NCBI RefSeq assembly: GCF_014083945.1
Contig: NZ_CP046444.1
Location: 1,054,001-1,118,000, forward strand
From: Granulicella sp. 5B5
Lineage (GTDB): Bacteria; Acidobacteriota; Terriglobia; Terriglobales; Acidobacteriaceae
Length of the DNA stretch: 64,000 nucleotides
Direction of reading: 5' to 3'
Shown in pieces: positions 26,056-34,476 of this stretch (its first letter is position 1; every line of letters begins with the position of its first letter). The notes beneath the pieces were generated by a model. The model was not told where the DNA came from and made no database searches. It saw only the letters and a program-made list of their open reading frames with translations. A program made the translations under genes and the position numbers.

Positions 26056-27060
26056 ATGCCGAAGCCACTCCGCAGTGCCGATCCTAATCCGAGAGACGTT
26101 CAATTCAGCCACTTTGGCGTGCTGGATGATGGCAAGCGCAGCAAGAGCGCAGCATTTATCTCTATAGGCATCAACCTCTCGATTCTGCTGACCATCGTCA
26201 TTCTCGGTTTGGTCATCAAGAACAACCCCGTCGCCGCAAAGAAGCTGGCCGAAATCTACCTGCCGCCTCCGGCCCCCAAGCCCCCACCGCCACCACCACC
26301 GAGGAATCCCCCGGTGATGCCGCCCAGGGAGCTGCCGACACCGCCCAAGATCAAGACGCCTCCGCCGCCGGAGAAACTGCCGGAGATCGTCAAAATTCAG
26401 CCCGCTCCTCCTAAGCCTCTGCCTCCGGCTCCCGAGGTCAAGGTAATGGCCCCCCCGGCTCCCAAGATCGTCAACCTCGGCAACCCCAAGGCTGCGTCCA
26501 TCCCCAACAACGATCCGCATCCCACGGCTGTGCGCATGGGGAACACCACCAGCCCCATCGTCACCTCCGGCCCGGCTGTGGCTAACGTCAACCTCAACGC
26601 CGGCATGCCGGGTATGCAAGGTAACGGCAGCGGTCCGCACGCCACCAAGGTCAACTTCGGTAGCGGCCTGCCTGGCGGCACTAACCTCAACGGTCACTCC
26701 AACTCAGTCGCTGCGGTCCGGCCCGTCACCCTTGGCGGCACGGTTGCTCCCCCCTCTTCGCCTAAGGTGATCTCGCCAACCTCGGCTGTTGCGTCGCCGC
26801 CCAAGGTGATCTACAAGCCCACCCCCACCTATACGGCTGAAGCGAGGGCAATGCGCATTGAGGGTAATGTCGCTCTCAAGATCCGTGTCACTGCGGAAGG
26901 TGGTGTTGAGGTCATCAGCGTCGTCCGCGGCCTCGGCCACGGCCTTGACCAGTCCGCCCGGCAAGCCACCCTTGCCACCCGCTTCAAGCCCGCCGTGGAT
27001 GCCAACGGCAGGCCGGTCGACTGGGAAGGTACCGTCGTCGTTAACTTCCAATTGAGCTAA
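26056..27060 (+). CDS. TonB-family energy transducer protein
   Basis: Protein of 334 residues with TonB architecture: a short cytoplasmic N-terminus, one membrane anchor at about residues 35-57 (AAFISIGINLSILLTIVILGLVI), a Pro-rich periplasmic spacer with runs of Pro, Lys and Glu (about 68-135), a Gly/Asn/Ser-rich linker, and a C-terminal TonB domain (YTAEARAMRIEGNVALKIRV, then LDQSARQATLATRFKPA). Such proteins couple the proton-motive force to outer-membrane receptors, but the ExbB/ExbD partners are not adjacent. Start chosen at ATG 26056, with AAGGA 12 bases upstream; a TTG at 26047 is an alternative. A long hairpin lies in the leader. Confidence 0.88.
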   Translation: MPKPLRSADPNPRDVQFSHFGVLDDGKRSKSAAFISIGINLSILLTIVILGLVIKNNPVAAKKLAEIYLPPPAPKPPPPPPPRNPPVMPPRELPTPPKIKTPPPPEKLPEIVKIQPAPPKPLPPAPEVKVMAPPAPKIVNLGNPKAASIPNNDPHPTAVRMGNTTSPIVTSGPAVANVNLNAGMPGMQGNGSGPHATKVNFGSGLPGGTNLNGHSNSVAAVRPVTLGGTVAPPSSPKVISPTSAVASPPKVIYKPTPTYTAEARAMRIEGNVALKIRVTAEGGVEVISVVRGLGHGLDQSARQATLATRFKPAVDANGRPVDWEGTVVVNFQLS

Positions 27061-27224
27061 TTCTCACCAGAGTACGAATTGAAGGGATTTTGCCCGGGTT
27101 CACGTATGCTTATGGCAAATCCGTTTTTGGGTATCGCGGGTTCCCAAAAAGCCTGAACGGCCAGATTACCGAACGATTTCCGCAGGGGTACTTGCACCAT
27201 TAAGCTTAGGAGTCTAAACCACTT

Positions 27225-29063
27225 ATGAATTTCACAACAAAACTCACTGCCTCGATTGCCGCTGCTCTTTCGCTTGTACTCTGTCTTCCGGCTTCAGCCT
27301 TCCCTATCGGGAAGAAAAAGCAGACCCAGCAGGAGGTTCGCAAGCTGACCCCCGCACAGAGCGCCCTCATCGACAAGGCCGTCGCGCGTGAGGCTCTGGT
27401 CGTCAAAACCCTCAAAGAACGCACCCCCATCGTCGAGACCTACATCCAGAACATGCGTCCCGACCCGGTCATGGGGCAGACACCCGACGCCGACCTCCAC
27501 TTCCTCGGTCGCGTTAACTTCTCCAAGGTCATCAACGACACCAGCTACGCCCGCGGAGACCGCACCGACAGCAAGAAGGGCAGCTTCTTCAAGCACTCCC
27601 TTGGCTACATCGCCGGCCTCTCCGCCGCCCTGCACCTCACCTATCATGAGTCCGGCTTTGTGCAGATGTTGCTGGTTGACTCTTCCAACTTCAACCGTTC
27701 CACGTACACCTTCTCCTACCTGCGCAACGACTTCCTCGGCACTGTGCCGACCATGGTCTTCGACGTCCAGCCCACCAAGCACAACGCCTACGGCCGCTTT
27801 GCCGGGCGTATCTGGATCGAGCGCAACGGCGGCAACATCGTCCGCTTCAACGGAGACTTCGACGGCGGCACCGCAAACCGTCAGTTCTTCCACTTCGACT
27901 CCTGGCGCACCAACGTGCAGGAGGGCCTCTGGATGCCCACCTCGGTCTACGTCGAAGAGACCGACCCCAAGAGCGCCACCCACTCGCTCGAGTTCAAAGC
28001 CATCAACTACATTTGGGGCTATAGCCTCAAGACCCCCGCCCAGGACTCCGACGAGGCATCCCTGCAAGTAGAGGGTGCCGTGGACGAGTCTGCGCAGGCC
28101 TCCGACGTCAGCCCTCTGGGCGCAGAACGTGAGTGGATTCAGCAGGCCGAGGACAACGTCATCGACCGTCTCTTCACCGCAGGCCTCATTGACGCGCCCT
28201 CGGACTTCGACAAAACCCTCGCCGCCTTGGCCAACAACATCCTGGCCTACAACAATATTCCGGTCTCCCGACCACTTAAGGTGCGCATCCTGCTCACCGA
28301 GCCGCTGGAGTCCATCGCTGTCGGCAACACCATCCTGCTGTCCAAGAGCCTCATCGACACCACCGCCATCCAGACCACCGACGGCGCGCAGCAGATGGGC
28401 AACCTGAACGCTCTGCTCGCCTTCCAGGTCGCGCACATCATCCTCGGTCACCACATCGACACCAAGTACGCCTTCTCGGACCGCCTGCTCTTCCCCTCTG
28501 AGTCGGCCTTCCAGAAGCTGCCCATGCACCACACCGAGGCCGACAACGAAGCTGCTGCTAAGAAGGCGATGGAGCTACTCAGCGTCAAGGACCTCGCCGA
28601 CGGGCAGCAGTACTTCGGCCTCTATCTCCAGCAGCTGCAGGCCCGCCTCAAGGGCCTCAAGGCGCTCACCGATCCGCAGATCGGCGACAGCCTCCTCAAG
28701 CCCGACGGGACTTTCTGGATGCAGGCCATCGTCAGCAAGGGCCCCAAGCTCAATGACACAGACCTGAAGCAGCAGGCCGCCATGCCCCTCGGCGCCTTCC
28801 TCCGCTTCGATCCCTGGACTGACCAGGTCATCCAGATGCACTCGGCCTACGAGCCGCTGTTGAGCGCCCGCGACAAGCTACCGTTCGAAGTCACCCCGGT
28901 CTACCTCAAGCTCAGCTACTGGCAGCCCCCGGCCGCGGCGGCTCCGGCGGCACCGCCGGCCGCCTCTTCAACTGGCGCTCCTGCTGCTGCACCTGCCGCA
29001 GCTCCGGCCGGTAACACCGCCGCCGCACCTACAACAGGTACCTCTAACCCCCCGCAGCAGTAA
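27225..29063 (+). CDS. Secreted M48-like protein with degenerate zinc site
   Basis: Exported protein of 612 residues: signal peptide 1-25 (PASAF), an N-terminal domain to about residue 290, then a segment resembling M48 metallopeptidases. Where these carry HExxH in a helix ending LGHH, this protein reads AFQVAHIILGHH near 398-409: the first His and the catalytic Glu are replaced by Phe-Gln. The downstream EADNEAAAKKAM, matching the third-ligand helix, is retained. It is therefore probably a non-catalytic scaffold or binding protein. The C-terminus is Ala/Pro-rich. It follows the TonB-type gene by 164 bases on the same strand. The N-terminal domain was not recognised. Confidence 0.7.
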   Translation: MNFTTKLTASIAAALSLVLCLPASAFPIGKKKQTQQEVRKLTPAQSALIDKAVAREALVVKTLKERTPIVETYIQNMRPDPVMGQTPDADLHFLGRVNFSKVINDTSYARGDRTDSKKGSFFKHSLGYIAGLSAALHLTYHESGFVQMLLVDSSNFNRSTYTFSYLRNDFLGTVPTMVFDVQPTKHNAYGRFAGRIWIERNGGNIVRFNGDFDGGTANRQFFHFDSWRTNVQEGLWMPTSVYVEETDPKSATHSLEFKAINYIWGYSLKTPAQDSDEASLQVEGAVDESAQASDVSPLGAEREWIQQAEDNVIDRLFTAGLIDAPSDFDKTLAALANNILAYNNIPVSRPLKVRILLTEPLESIAVGNTILLSKSLIDTTAIQTTDGAQQMGNLNALLAFQVAHIILGHHIDTKYAFSDRLLFPSESAFQKLPMHHTEADNEAAAKKAMELLSVKDLADGQQYFGLYLQQLQARLKGLKALTDPQIGDSLLKPDGTFWMQAIVSKGPKLNDTDLKQQAAMPLGAFLRFDPWTDQVIQMHSAYEPLLSARDKLPFEVTPVYLKLSYWQPPAAAAPAAPPAASSTGAPAAAPAAAPAGNTAAAPTTGTSNPPQQ

Positions 29064-29090
29064 GCTGAAGGGGTCGCAACTGGATGTATT

Positions 29091-29120
29091 GCGGAGGCCT
29101 CGCATTTGCGAGGCCTCCGC
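29091..29120. terminator. Strong hairpin after the M48-like gene
   Basis: Perfect 14-bp arms GCGGAGGCCTCGCA/TGCGAGGCCTCCGC with a two-base spacer, 27 bases after the stop. No T-run follows, so termination is likely but not certain. Confidence 0.7.
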
Positions 29121-29256
29121 TCATTCGTCAGGCCAATGACCACACAGTAGCCGCTGATGGAACCACCGCTCCGGCCAGTATCTACCCCATGGGCGTCCAT
29201 CGCGGCATCCGTAAGAATCATCTCTTGACACACCTTCTATAATGAAGATGGAAGTG

Positions 29257-29285
29257 AAAACCCCGGCATCAAGCCGGGGTTTTCC
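29257..29285 (-). terminator. Terminator-type hairpin
   Basis: AAAACCCCGGC/GCCGGGGTTTT with a short loop, flanked by A and T runs. It works best on the minus strand, ending the candidate RNA element at 29330-29397. Confidence 0.8.
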
Positions 29286-29397
29286 ATTGCGGGCCATGAT
29301 CGCCATCCACCTATCTGCCCCACCAAAGTTTGCACTAAAGGGTATACAGCCCTAACCTCAATCCGCTCCGGATCTTAGGCCAAATACCGGGGGGAGG
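29257..29397 (-). ncRNA. Candidate structured RNA, copy 2
   Basis: Minus strand: CCTCCCCCCGG, then CTAAGATCCGGAGCGGATTG, then ACTTTGGT, then a terminator hairpin. It matches the layout at 21088-21212. The remainder of the gap 29064-29468 holds terminators only; no gene is seen. Confidence 0.35.
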
Positions 29398-29413
29398 CAT
29401 GGGCGCTGCAGAC

Positions 29414-29451
29414 AAAGCATGCCCCGGCGGAAGACCGCCGGGGCATGCTTT
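29414..29451 (-). terminator. Terminator of the beta-barrel gene
   Basis: Perfect 17-bp arms, each made of AAAGCATGCCCCGGCGG and its complement, with loop AAGA. It begins 18 bases after the stop of the minus-strand gene and is the most stable hairpin in the window. Confidence 0.9.
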
Positions 29452-29468
29452 ACAGCCGCTGTGCAGCT

Positions 29469-30077
29469 TTAGAAGTGGTACGCAATACCCAGGGCGGGCG
29501 TCATCAGCACGTAGTAGCGGTTCGTTTTGAAGCCAGCCTGCGCCTGGCCGAAATCAGGCGTCTTCATCAGGAACCCGCGATACTGCACACGCACGTCGAA
29601 GCTCGGGCTGATCTCGTACGCCACACCGCCGCCGAACAGTGCACCAATGTTGGTGTTCTGCTTGCTGGGGCTCTGGTGCGTCCCGCTATCCAGGATCGGT
29701 GTAAAGATATAGCCACCGACGCCGGCCTCGAGGAACGGGTTCCAGTTGTGGTAGCTGCGTGTATACACGTAGGCGCCTGTGATCTCCTGCTGGCGGGTAT
29801 GCACCTCTCCCACTGGAAAAGAGGCGCTATGGTAGAGAATCGAATTCTGCGCCCACGAGTAGTTCAGTTCCAGCTGGCTCCTCGGTGTCAGATCATAACG
29901 ATAGCTCGCCAGTATGCCGCCCGTAGAGGTGGTATGCATCGGCTCTACGGTCAGACCATAAACGTCGTTCGCGTAGACTCCCATAAAACTGAGGCTGGCA
30001 TCCTGCCGGCTCTCCTGCGCGTGTCCCACACCTGCGGCGCAAACCAGCAACGCGCCGAGCAACATCATCTTCTTCAT
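29469..30077 (-). CDS. Outer-membrane beta-barrel protein
   Basis: Exported protein of 202 residues with signal peptide (1-20, GHAQ). The mature part has alternating beta-strands typical of small eight-stranded barrels (YRYDLTPRSQLELNYSWAQ, NPFLEAGVGGYIFTP, NIGALFGGGVAYEISPSFDVRVQYRG) and ends in Phe (GIAYHF), the usual Bam signal. Start chosen at ATG 30077, preceded by AAGGGA at 11 bases. Function unknown; porin-like or adhesion barrel. A very strong terminator follows. Confidence 0.8.
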   Translation of the reverse strand: MKKMMLLGALLVCAAGVGHAQESRQDASLSFMGVYANDVYGLTVEPMHTTSTGGILASYRYDLTPRSQLELNYSWAQNSILYHSASFPVGEVHTRQQEITGAYVYTRSYHNWNPFLEAGVGGYIFTPILDSGTHQSPSKQNTNIGALFGGGVAYEISPSFDVRVQYRGFLMKTPDFGQAQAGFKTNRYYVLMTPALGIAYHF

Positions 30078-30348
30078 GCTTACTGAAATCCCTTCGCATT
30101 CGCGCTGCCGGTCCACGTCAAACCCAGGCCTCGTAATTCAGTACAGATTCCCGGGGGCCGCAACGCAATCTTCGTTCAATTGTACCTGCTGCGCTGTCCA
30201 TCGAACGTACACCACCGCGATTCTCTGCTGACCGGACTATATTTCCGTCGTGCAGAACGAACTCTATCCACAGAGCTACGGCTTATACGCTTGGACGCAA
30301 GACCGCCAGAAAGGAGAGGTGCAAACCTCCTATCCGCGCACAAAGAAA

Positions 30349-30372
30349 AAGAGGCCTCCAAAGAGGCCTCTT
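30349..30372 (-). terminator. Terminator of the Spy-like gene
   Basis: Arms AAGAGGCCTC/GAGGCCTCTT with loop CAAA; on the minus strand followed by TTTTTCTTTG. It lies 12 bases after the gene stop. Confidence 0.85.
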
Positions 30373-30383
30373 CAGCTTAATTC

Positions 30384-30833
30384 TTACTGCTGCGGCGGTT
30401 GGCCGCCACCGTCCGGCGGAGGACCGCCCATGCCCCGGCCACGGCGATGTGACTCCATCTCGTCATACTTGGCGGCTTGGTCCGGCGTCAGCAGTGCCTT
30501 AACCTTGGTCGTCTCGTCGGTGTGGATCGCCATCATCTGCGTCCGCATATCGTCGCGCGACAGCGAGCTGTTGCCGCGTAATGCCTCCATCTTGGCCGTA
30601 CCGTCCGTAAAGATGTCCTTCACCTTGGCCGTAACATCATCGGTCAGACCCAGCTGCCTCTGTAGCATCGCCGCACGTTGGCTGGGATCCATCCGCATAC
30701 CGCGACCACCCTGCTGCTGACCATCCTGTGACGGGGGCGGAGCATCCTGCGCCCTCGCCGACGCAACAACCAACCCGGCTCCGCACAGCAATACAGCCAG
30801 GCGTAGCCCCCACATCTTCCCATTCGTCTTCAT
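30384..30833 (-). CDS. Periplasmic Spy/CpxP-like protein
   Basis: Exported protein of 149 residues: signal peptide 1-28 (ASARAQ), then a mostly helical region with the LTxxQ-like segments LGLTDDVTAKVKDIF and LLTPDQAAKYDEM that mark the Spy/CpxP/heavy-metal-resistance family. These act as periplasmic chaperones or stress sensors. Ends are rich in Gly, Pro, Gln and Arg. No two-component system is adjacent. An own terminator follows, so it is probably monocistronic. Confidence 0.75.
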   Translation of the reverse strand: MKTNGKMWGLRLAVLLCGAGLVVASARAQDAPPPSQDGQQQGGRGMRMDPSQRAAMLQRQLGLTDDVTAKVKDIFTDGTAKMEALRGNSSLSRDDMRTQMMAIHTDETTKVKALLTPDQAAKYDEMESHRRGRGMGGPPPDGGGQPPQQ

Positions 30834-30979
30834 CGCTGACTCCGTTTTCTCTCAAAAGATCGAGATGCCCTCGGGCAACTCCAGACTCACTGCTTCCAAG
30901 AGAGACGGCTTACTCCACCAAAGTGTTCCGAGTTCTTCCGATATCTTTACTTCTTGCTACGACTCTCCATCTGCATTCA

Positions 30980-31909
30980 TCAAAGGTGCCCGCCATCGGT
31001 CCGCTCCGCCTGAAAGCAGAATGGATCGCCGTGTTGGGCTGCATGCGCCTCCACCACCCTCAAGAACGCCCGGGCCGCATGAGACAGCGCCGCATGGCGC
31101 CGGTATACCAGTCTCAGCTTTCGCTCGAACATCAGCTCCGGCACAGAAATCGCCACCAGGGTTCCCAGTTCCAACTCGCTCTCCACGGTCAGCTTCGGGA
31201 CCAGGGCCACGCCATTGCCGCGCTGCACAAACCGTTTGATCGCATCCAGCGAAGGCAATTCCACCTCCATCTGCAGCGGCGTCTTGTGCCGTTTGAAGCT
31301 CGCAATCACCTTCTGCCGCAGCGGCGAGGGCACGTTATGCGCCACAAACGGCTCCCGTCCCAGCCGTGCGATCGTCGCCTTCCGCGCCTTCGCCAGCGGG
31401 TGTCCCGGGCTCACAATGCACACCAGTTCATCCCGATACACCACCGTCGACCGCACCTGCGCATCCTCCGGTCGAAAACTGATCACGCCCAGCTCCACCG
31501 AATGGGACAACAACTCGTCCGAGATTCGGCTCGCCAGCGCACGCTGCACCGCCACCTTGATCCTCGGATGCTGCTTACGAAACGCGTCCAGCACCGGCAG
31601 CAGATACAGGCACGTGTACTCGTTCGCCGCCACATTCAGCTTGCCCGTATGCAGAGACCGCAGGTCCACCAGCGCCGACTCCGCATCCCGCCGCAGGTTC
31701 AGCAGCTTCTGCGCATACTCGCGCAACACCTCTCCCGCGTCGGTCAGGTTCCCGGCTGTGCGCTCCAGCAGCGACTCGCCAAGCTCAGCCTCCAGCTTCG
31801 CAATCACCTGGCTCACTGCCGGTTGCGTCCGATGCAGCCTCGTGGCGGCCCGCGAAAAGCTCCGCTCCTCCGCCACTGCTAGGAACGTCTCCAGTTGAAA
31901 CAGGTCCAT
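30980..31909 (-). CDS. LysR-family transcriptional regulator
   Basis: LysR-type regulator of 309 residues: winged helix-turn-helix at about 1-60 (FLAVAEERSFSRAATRLHRTQPAVSQVI) followed by a periplasmic-binding-type effector domain. It is transcribed away from leuA across a 144-bp intergenic region that contains an ATAA-N7-TTAT palindrome with the T-N11-A pattern at 31998-32012. The classic LysR layout makes control of the leu/ilv genes likely, perhaps responding to a pathway intermediate, but the ligand is inferred. No closer subfamily is assigned. Confidence 0.92.
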   Translation of the reverse strand: MDLFQLETFLAVAEERSFSRAATRLHRTQPAVSQVIAKLEAELGESLLERTAGNLTDAGEVLREYAQKLLNLRRDAESALVDLRSLHTGKLNVAANEYTCLYLLPVLDAFRKQHPRIKVAVQRALASRISDELLSHSVELGVISFRPEDAQVRSTVVYRDELVCIVSPGHPLAKARKATIARLGREPFVAHNVPSPLRQKVIASFKRHKTPLQMEVELPSLDAIKRFVQRGNGVALVPKLTVESELELGTLVAISVPELMFERKLRLVYRRHAALSHAARAFLRVVEAHAAQHGDPFCFQAERTDGGHL

Positions 31910-31991
31910 CCGTAGGGCCTTTCCTGCGCAGCCACTGTTGCGCTTCTATCAACGGCCTATACCATCATTAGAAATCGATATACATCTCGCA

Positions 31992-32019
31992 CTTAGCATA
32001 AGGGCAGGTTATGCTTAAG
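31992..32019. promoter_or_regulatory. LysR-type operator before leuA
   Basis: Inverted repeat CTTAGCATAA ... TTATGCTTAAG enclosing ATAA-N7-TTAT (31998-32012), which satisfies the LysR T-N11-A rule. It lies between the divergent regulator and leuA, 35 bases upstream of the leuA start, where bound protein would overlap the leuA promoter or leader. Confidence 0.6.
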
Positions 32020-32053
32020 TCCATCAAGCTGTATGGATGGAGAAAAATTGTCC

Positions 32054-33235
32054 ATGAGTTCAAGCAATCAGGTCATCTTCTTCGACACAACCCTGCGCGA
32101 CGGCGAGCAGTCACCCGGCTGCACCATGCACCATGACGAGAAGCTCCGCATGGCTCATCAGCTCGCCGCGCTCGGTGTCGATGTCCTCGAAGCCGGCTTC
32201 GCCATCGCCTCCCACGGCGACTTCGAGAGCGTCCGTGACATCGCACGCCAGGTCGGTAACTCTGACTCCGCGCCGCGCATCACCTCGCTCGCCCGCGCCA
32301 AGCGTGAGGACATCGAAGCCGCGGCCAAGGCCGTCGAGCCTGCGAAGAAGAGCCGTATCCATACCTTCCTCTCCACCAGCGACCTGCATATGGCCGCCAA
32401 GCTCAAGATCACCCGCGAGCAGGCACTCGAGCAGATCGGCGAGATGGTCGCCCTCGCGAAGACCTACGTCGACGACGTCGAATTCTCCCCTGAAGACGCC
32501 ACCCGCACTGACCCCGAGTTCCTCGTCAAGGTCTGCGAAGTCGCCATCCAGGCCGGCGCCACCACGCTCAACCTGCCCGACACCGTCGGCTACTGCATCC
32601 CGCAGGACTACGCCGCGATGTTCCGCATGGTCCTCGACCGCGTCCCCGGCGCAAAGGACATCGTTCTCTCCGCGCACTGCCACGACGACCTCGGCCTCGC
32701 CGTCGCCAACTCCATCGCAGCCGTCGAAGCTGGCGTCCGCCAGGTGGAGTGCGCCGTCAATGGCATCGGCGAACGCGCCGGCAACGCTGCTCTCGAAGAG
32801 CTCGCCGCGCTCTTCATGGTGCGCAAAGACAAGTTGCCCTACACCAACAACATCGTCATGACCGAGATCTTCAAGACCAGCCAGATGCTCACCGCCTGCA
32901 TCAGCTTCGGCGCTGCGCCCAACAAGGCCATCGTCGGCGCCAATGCCTTCGCGCATGCGGCGGGCATCCACCAGCACGGCGTGCTCGCCAACCCGCTCAC
33001 CTACGAGATCATGACTCGCGAGTCGGTCGGCTACATGGGCCAGAACATCGTCCTCGGCAAGCATAGCGGCCGCAAAGCACTCGAGCATCGCCTGCAAGAG
33101 CTCGGTCACACGCTATCCAGGGAAGAACTCAGCGTCGTCTACGAGCGCTTCACCGACCTCGCCGACCGCAAGAAGCTCATCTACGACCAGGACATCCTCG
33201 CGCTGCTCACCGCCCGCGAGACCGCCATCGCGTAG
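32054..33235 (+). CDS. leuA: 2-isopropylmalate synthase lacking the C-terminal regulatory domain
   Basis: Condenses 2-oxoisovalerate with acetyl-CoA, the committed step of leucine synthesis. TIM-barrel motifs are complete: [12 protein letters not shown] at the start, [29 protein letters not shown] and the HQHGV metal site near residue 308. The protein ends at residue 393 just after the linker subdomain ([10 protein letters not shown]), so the ~110-residue leucine-binding LeuA dimer domain is absent. Leucine feedback inhibition would then be lost. A class B repeat begins 13 bases after the stop, with no remnant of the missing domain. Start at ATG 32054; an ATG at 32033 in frame is possible. 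First gene of the leu/ilv unit. Confidence 0.92.
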   Translation: MSSSNQVIFFDTTLRDGEQSPGCTMHHDEKLRMAHQLAALGVDVLEAGFAIASHGDFESVRDIARQVGNSDSAPRITSLARAKREDIEAAAKAVEPAKKSRIHTFLSTSDLHMAAKLKITREQALEQIGEMVALAKTYVDDVEFSPEDATRTDPEFLVKVCEVAIQAGATTLNLPDTVGYCIPQDYAAMFRMVLDRVPGAKDIVLSAHCHDDLGLAVANSIAAVEAGVRQVECAVNGIGERAGNAALEELAALFMVRKDKLPYTNNIVMTEIFKTSQMLTACISFGAAPNKAIVGANAFAHAAGIHQHGVLANPLTYEIMTRESVGYMGQNIVLGKHSGRKALEHRLQELGHTLSREELSVVYERFTDLADRKKLIYDQDILALLTARETAIA

Positions 33236-33248
33236 CTCCTTTTTGCTT

Positions 33249-33272
33249 GTCATTCCCCGAAGGGAATCTGCT
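33249..33272. repeat. Dispersed hairpin repeat, class B copy
   Basis: GTCATTCCCC ... GGGAATCTGC between leuA and leuB, beginning 13 bases after the leuA stop. Confidence 0.8.
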
Positions 33273-33301
33273 TCTCTTCCACCGCCACTAAAGGACCATC
33301 C

Positions 33302-34405
33302 ATGAAGCTCAAGATCGCAATCCTCGCCGGCGACGGCATCGGCCCCGAAGTCACCCGCGAAGCGCAGAACATCCTCACGGCCATCGCTGAAGCGGGCGGA
33401 CACGAGTTCATCTTTACCGACGCCCTCATCGGCGGCGTCGCCATCACGGCCAACGGCACACCTCTGCCACAGTCCACTATCGACACCTGCCTCGACTCCG
33501 ACGCCGTCCTCCTCGGTGCCGTCGGCGACAACAAGTTCAACTCCCTCACCCCCGACAAGCGCCCCGAAGCCGGCCTGCTGCAGATCCGCCAGGTCCTCGG
33601 CGGCTTCGCCAACCTGCGTCCGTGCCTCGCCTTCGAAGCCCTCAGCGAAAACTCGCCGCTGCGACCCGAGGTCACCAAAGGCGTCGATATTCTCTTCGTC
33701 CGCGAGCTCCTCGGCGGCCTCTACTTCGGCCAGCCGCGCTGGTGGAACAAGGACACCGGCGAGGCCATCAACACCATGCGCTACACCAAAGCCGAAGTCG
33801 AGCGCGTCTCGCACATCGCCTTCCAGCTCGCGCAGAAGCGCCGCAAAAAGCTCACACAGGTCGACAAAGCCAACGTACTCGAGTGCTCACAGCTCTGGCG
33901 CGCCACCGTCGACGAGCTCAAGAGCCAGTACCCGGACGTCACCGTCGAGCACCAGCTCGTCGACTCCATGGCGATTCATCTCATGAACACGCCGCGCAAC
34001 TTCGACGTTGTACTCACCGAGAACCTCTTCGGCGACATTCTCTCCGACGAGTCCGGCGTCATCAGCGGCTCGCTCGGCATGCTGCCCTCGGCCACCATCG
34101 GCGGAAAGGTCAATCTCTACGAGCCCGTCCACGGCTCCGCACCGGACATCGCCGGCCAGGGCAAGGCCAACCCTCTCGGCGCCATCCTCACCGCGGCGAT
34201 GGTGCTCCGTCACTCCGCCGGCCTCGAGCAGGAAGCCAAGGCCATCGAAGCCGCCGTGAACAAGGTACTCGCGCAGGGTCATCGCACCAGCGACATCGCC
34301 CGTGGCAACACCGCAGCCAACGTCACCACGCAGCAGATGGGCAAGCTCGTCCACAGCGCACTCGCCGAGTCCATCGACCGCCAGCAATCGCTCCACGCCG
34401 TCTAA
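33302..34405 (+). CDS. leuB: 3-isopropylmalate dehydrogenase
   Basis: NAD-dependent oxidative decarboxylation of 3-isopropylmalate to 2-oxoisocaproate, third leucine step. Isocitrate/isopropylmalate dehydrogenase fold: LAGDGIGPEV near residue 8, LLGAVG, the substrate arginines (QIRQVLGGFANLRP, VRELLGGLYFG), metal-binding Asp residues in NLFGDILSDESGVISGSLGMLPSA, and NAD loop VHGSAPDIAGQGKANP. 367 residues, normal. Second gene of the leu/ilv unit, 66 bases after leuA with a class B repeat between. Confidence 0.97.
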   Translation: MKLKIAILAGDGIGPEVTREAQNILTAIAEAGGHEFIFTDALIGGVAITANGTPLPQSTIDTCLDSDAVLLGAVGDNKFNSLTPDKRPEAGLLQIRQVLGGFANLRPCLAFEALSENSPLRPEVTKGVDILFVRELLGGLYFGQPRWWNKDTGEAINTMRYTKAEVERVSHIAFQLAQKRRKKLTQVDKANVLECSQLWRATVDELKSQYPDVTVEHQLVDSMAIHLMNTPRNFDVVLTENLFGDILSDESGVISGSLGMLPSATIGGKVNLYEPVHGSAPDIAGQGKANPLGAILTAAMVLRHSAGLEQEAKAIEAAVNKVLAQGHRTSDIARGNTAANVTTQQMGKLVHSALAESIDRQQSLHAV

Positions 34406-34417
34406 AGCACGACCTTT

Positions 34418-34463
34418 GGGTGCCCCATCTTCGCGACAGTTTCATCGTCGCTAAGGTGGGATG
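34418..34463. repeat. Dispersed hairpin repeat, class C copy
   Basis: Outer arms CCCATCTT/AAGGTGGG, inner stem GCGAC/GTCGC, loop AGTTTCATC. It fills the leuB to 34477 spacer inside the operon. Confidence 0.8.
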
Positions 34464-34476
34464 AACGATCTCAATC

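Noticed and set aside
29225-29243. TTGACA followed by TATAAT
   Set aside because: The spacer is only seven bases, far from the 16-18 needed for a sigma-70 promoter.
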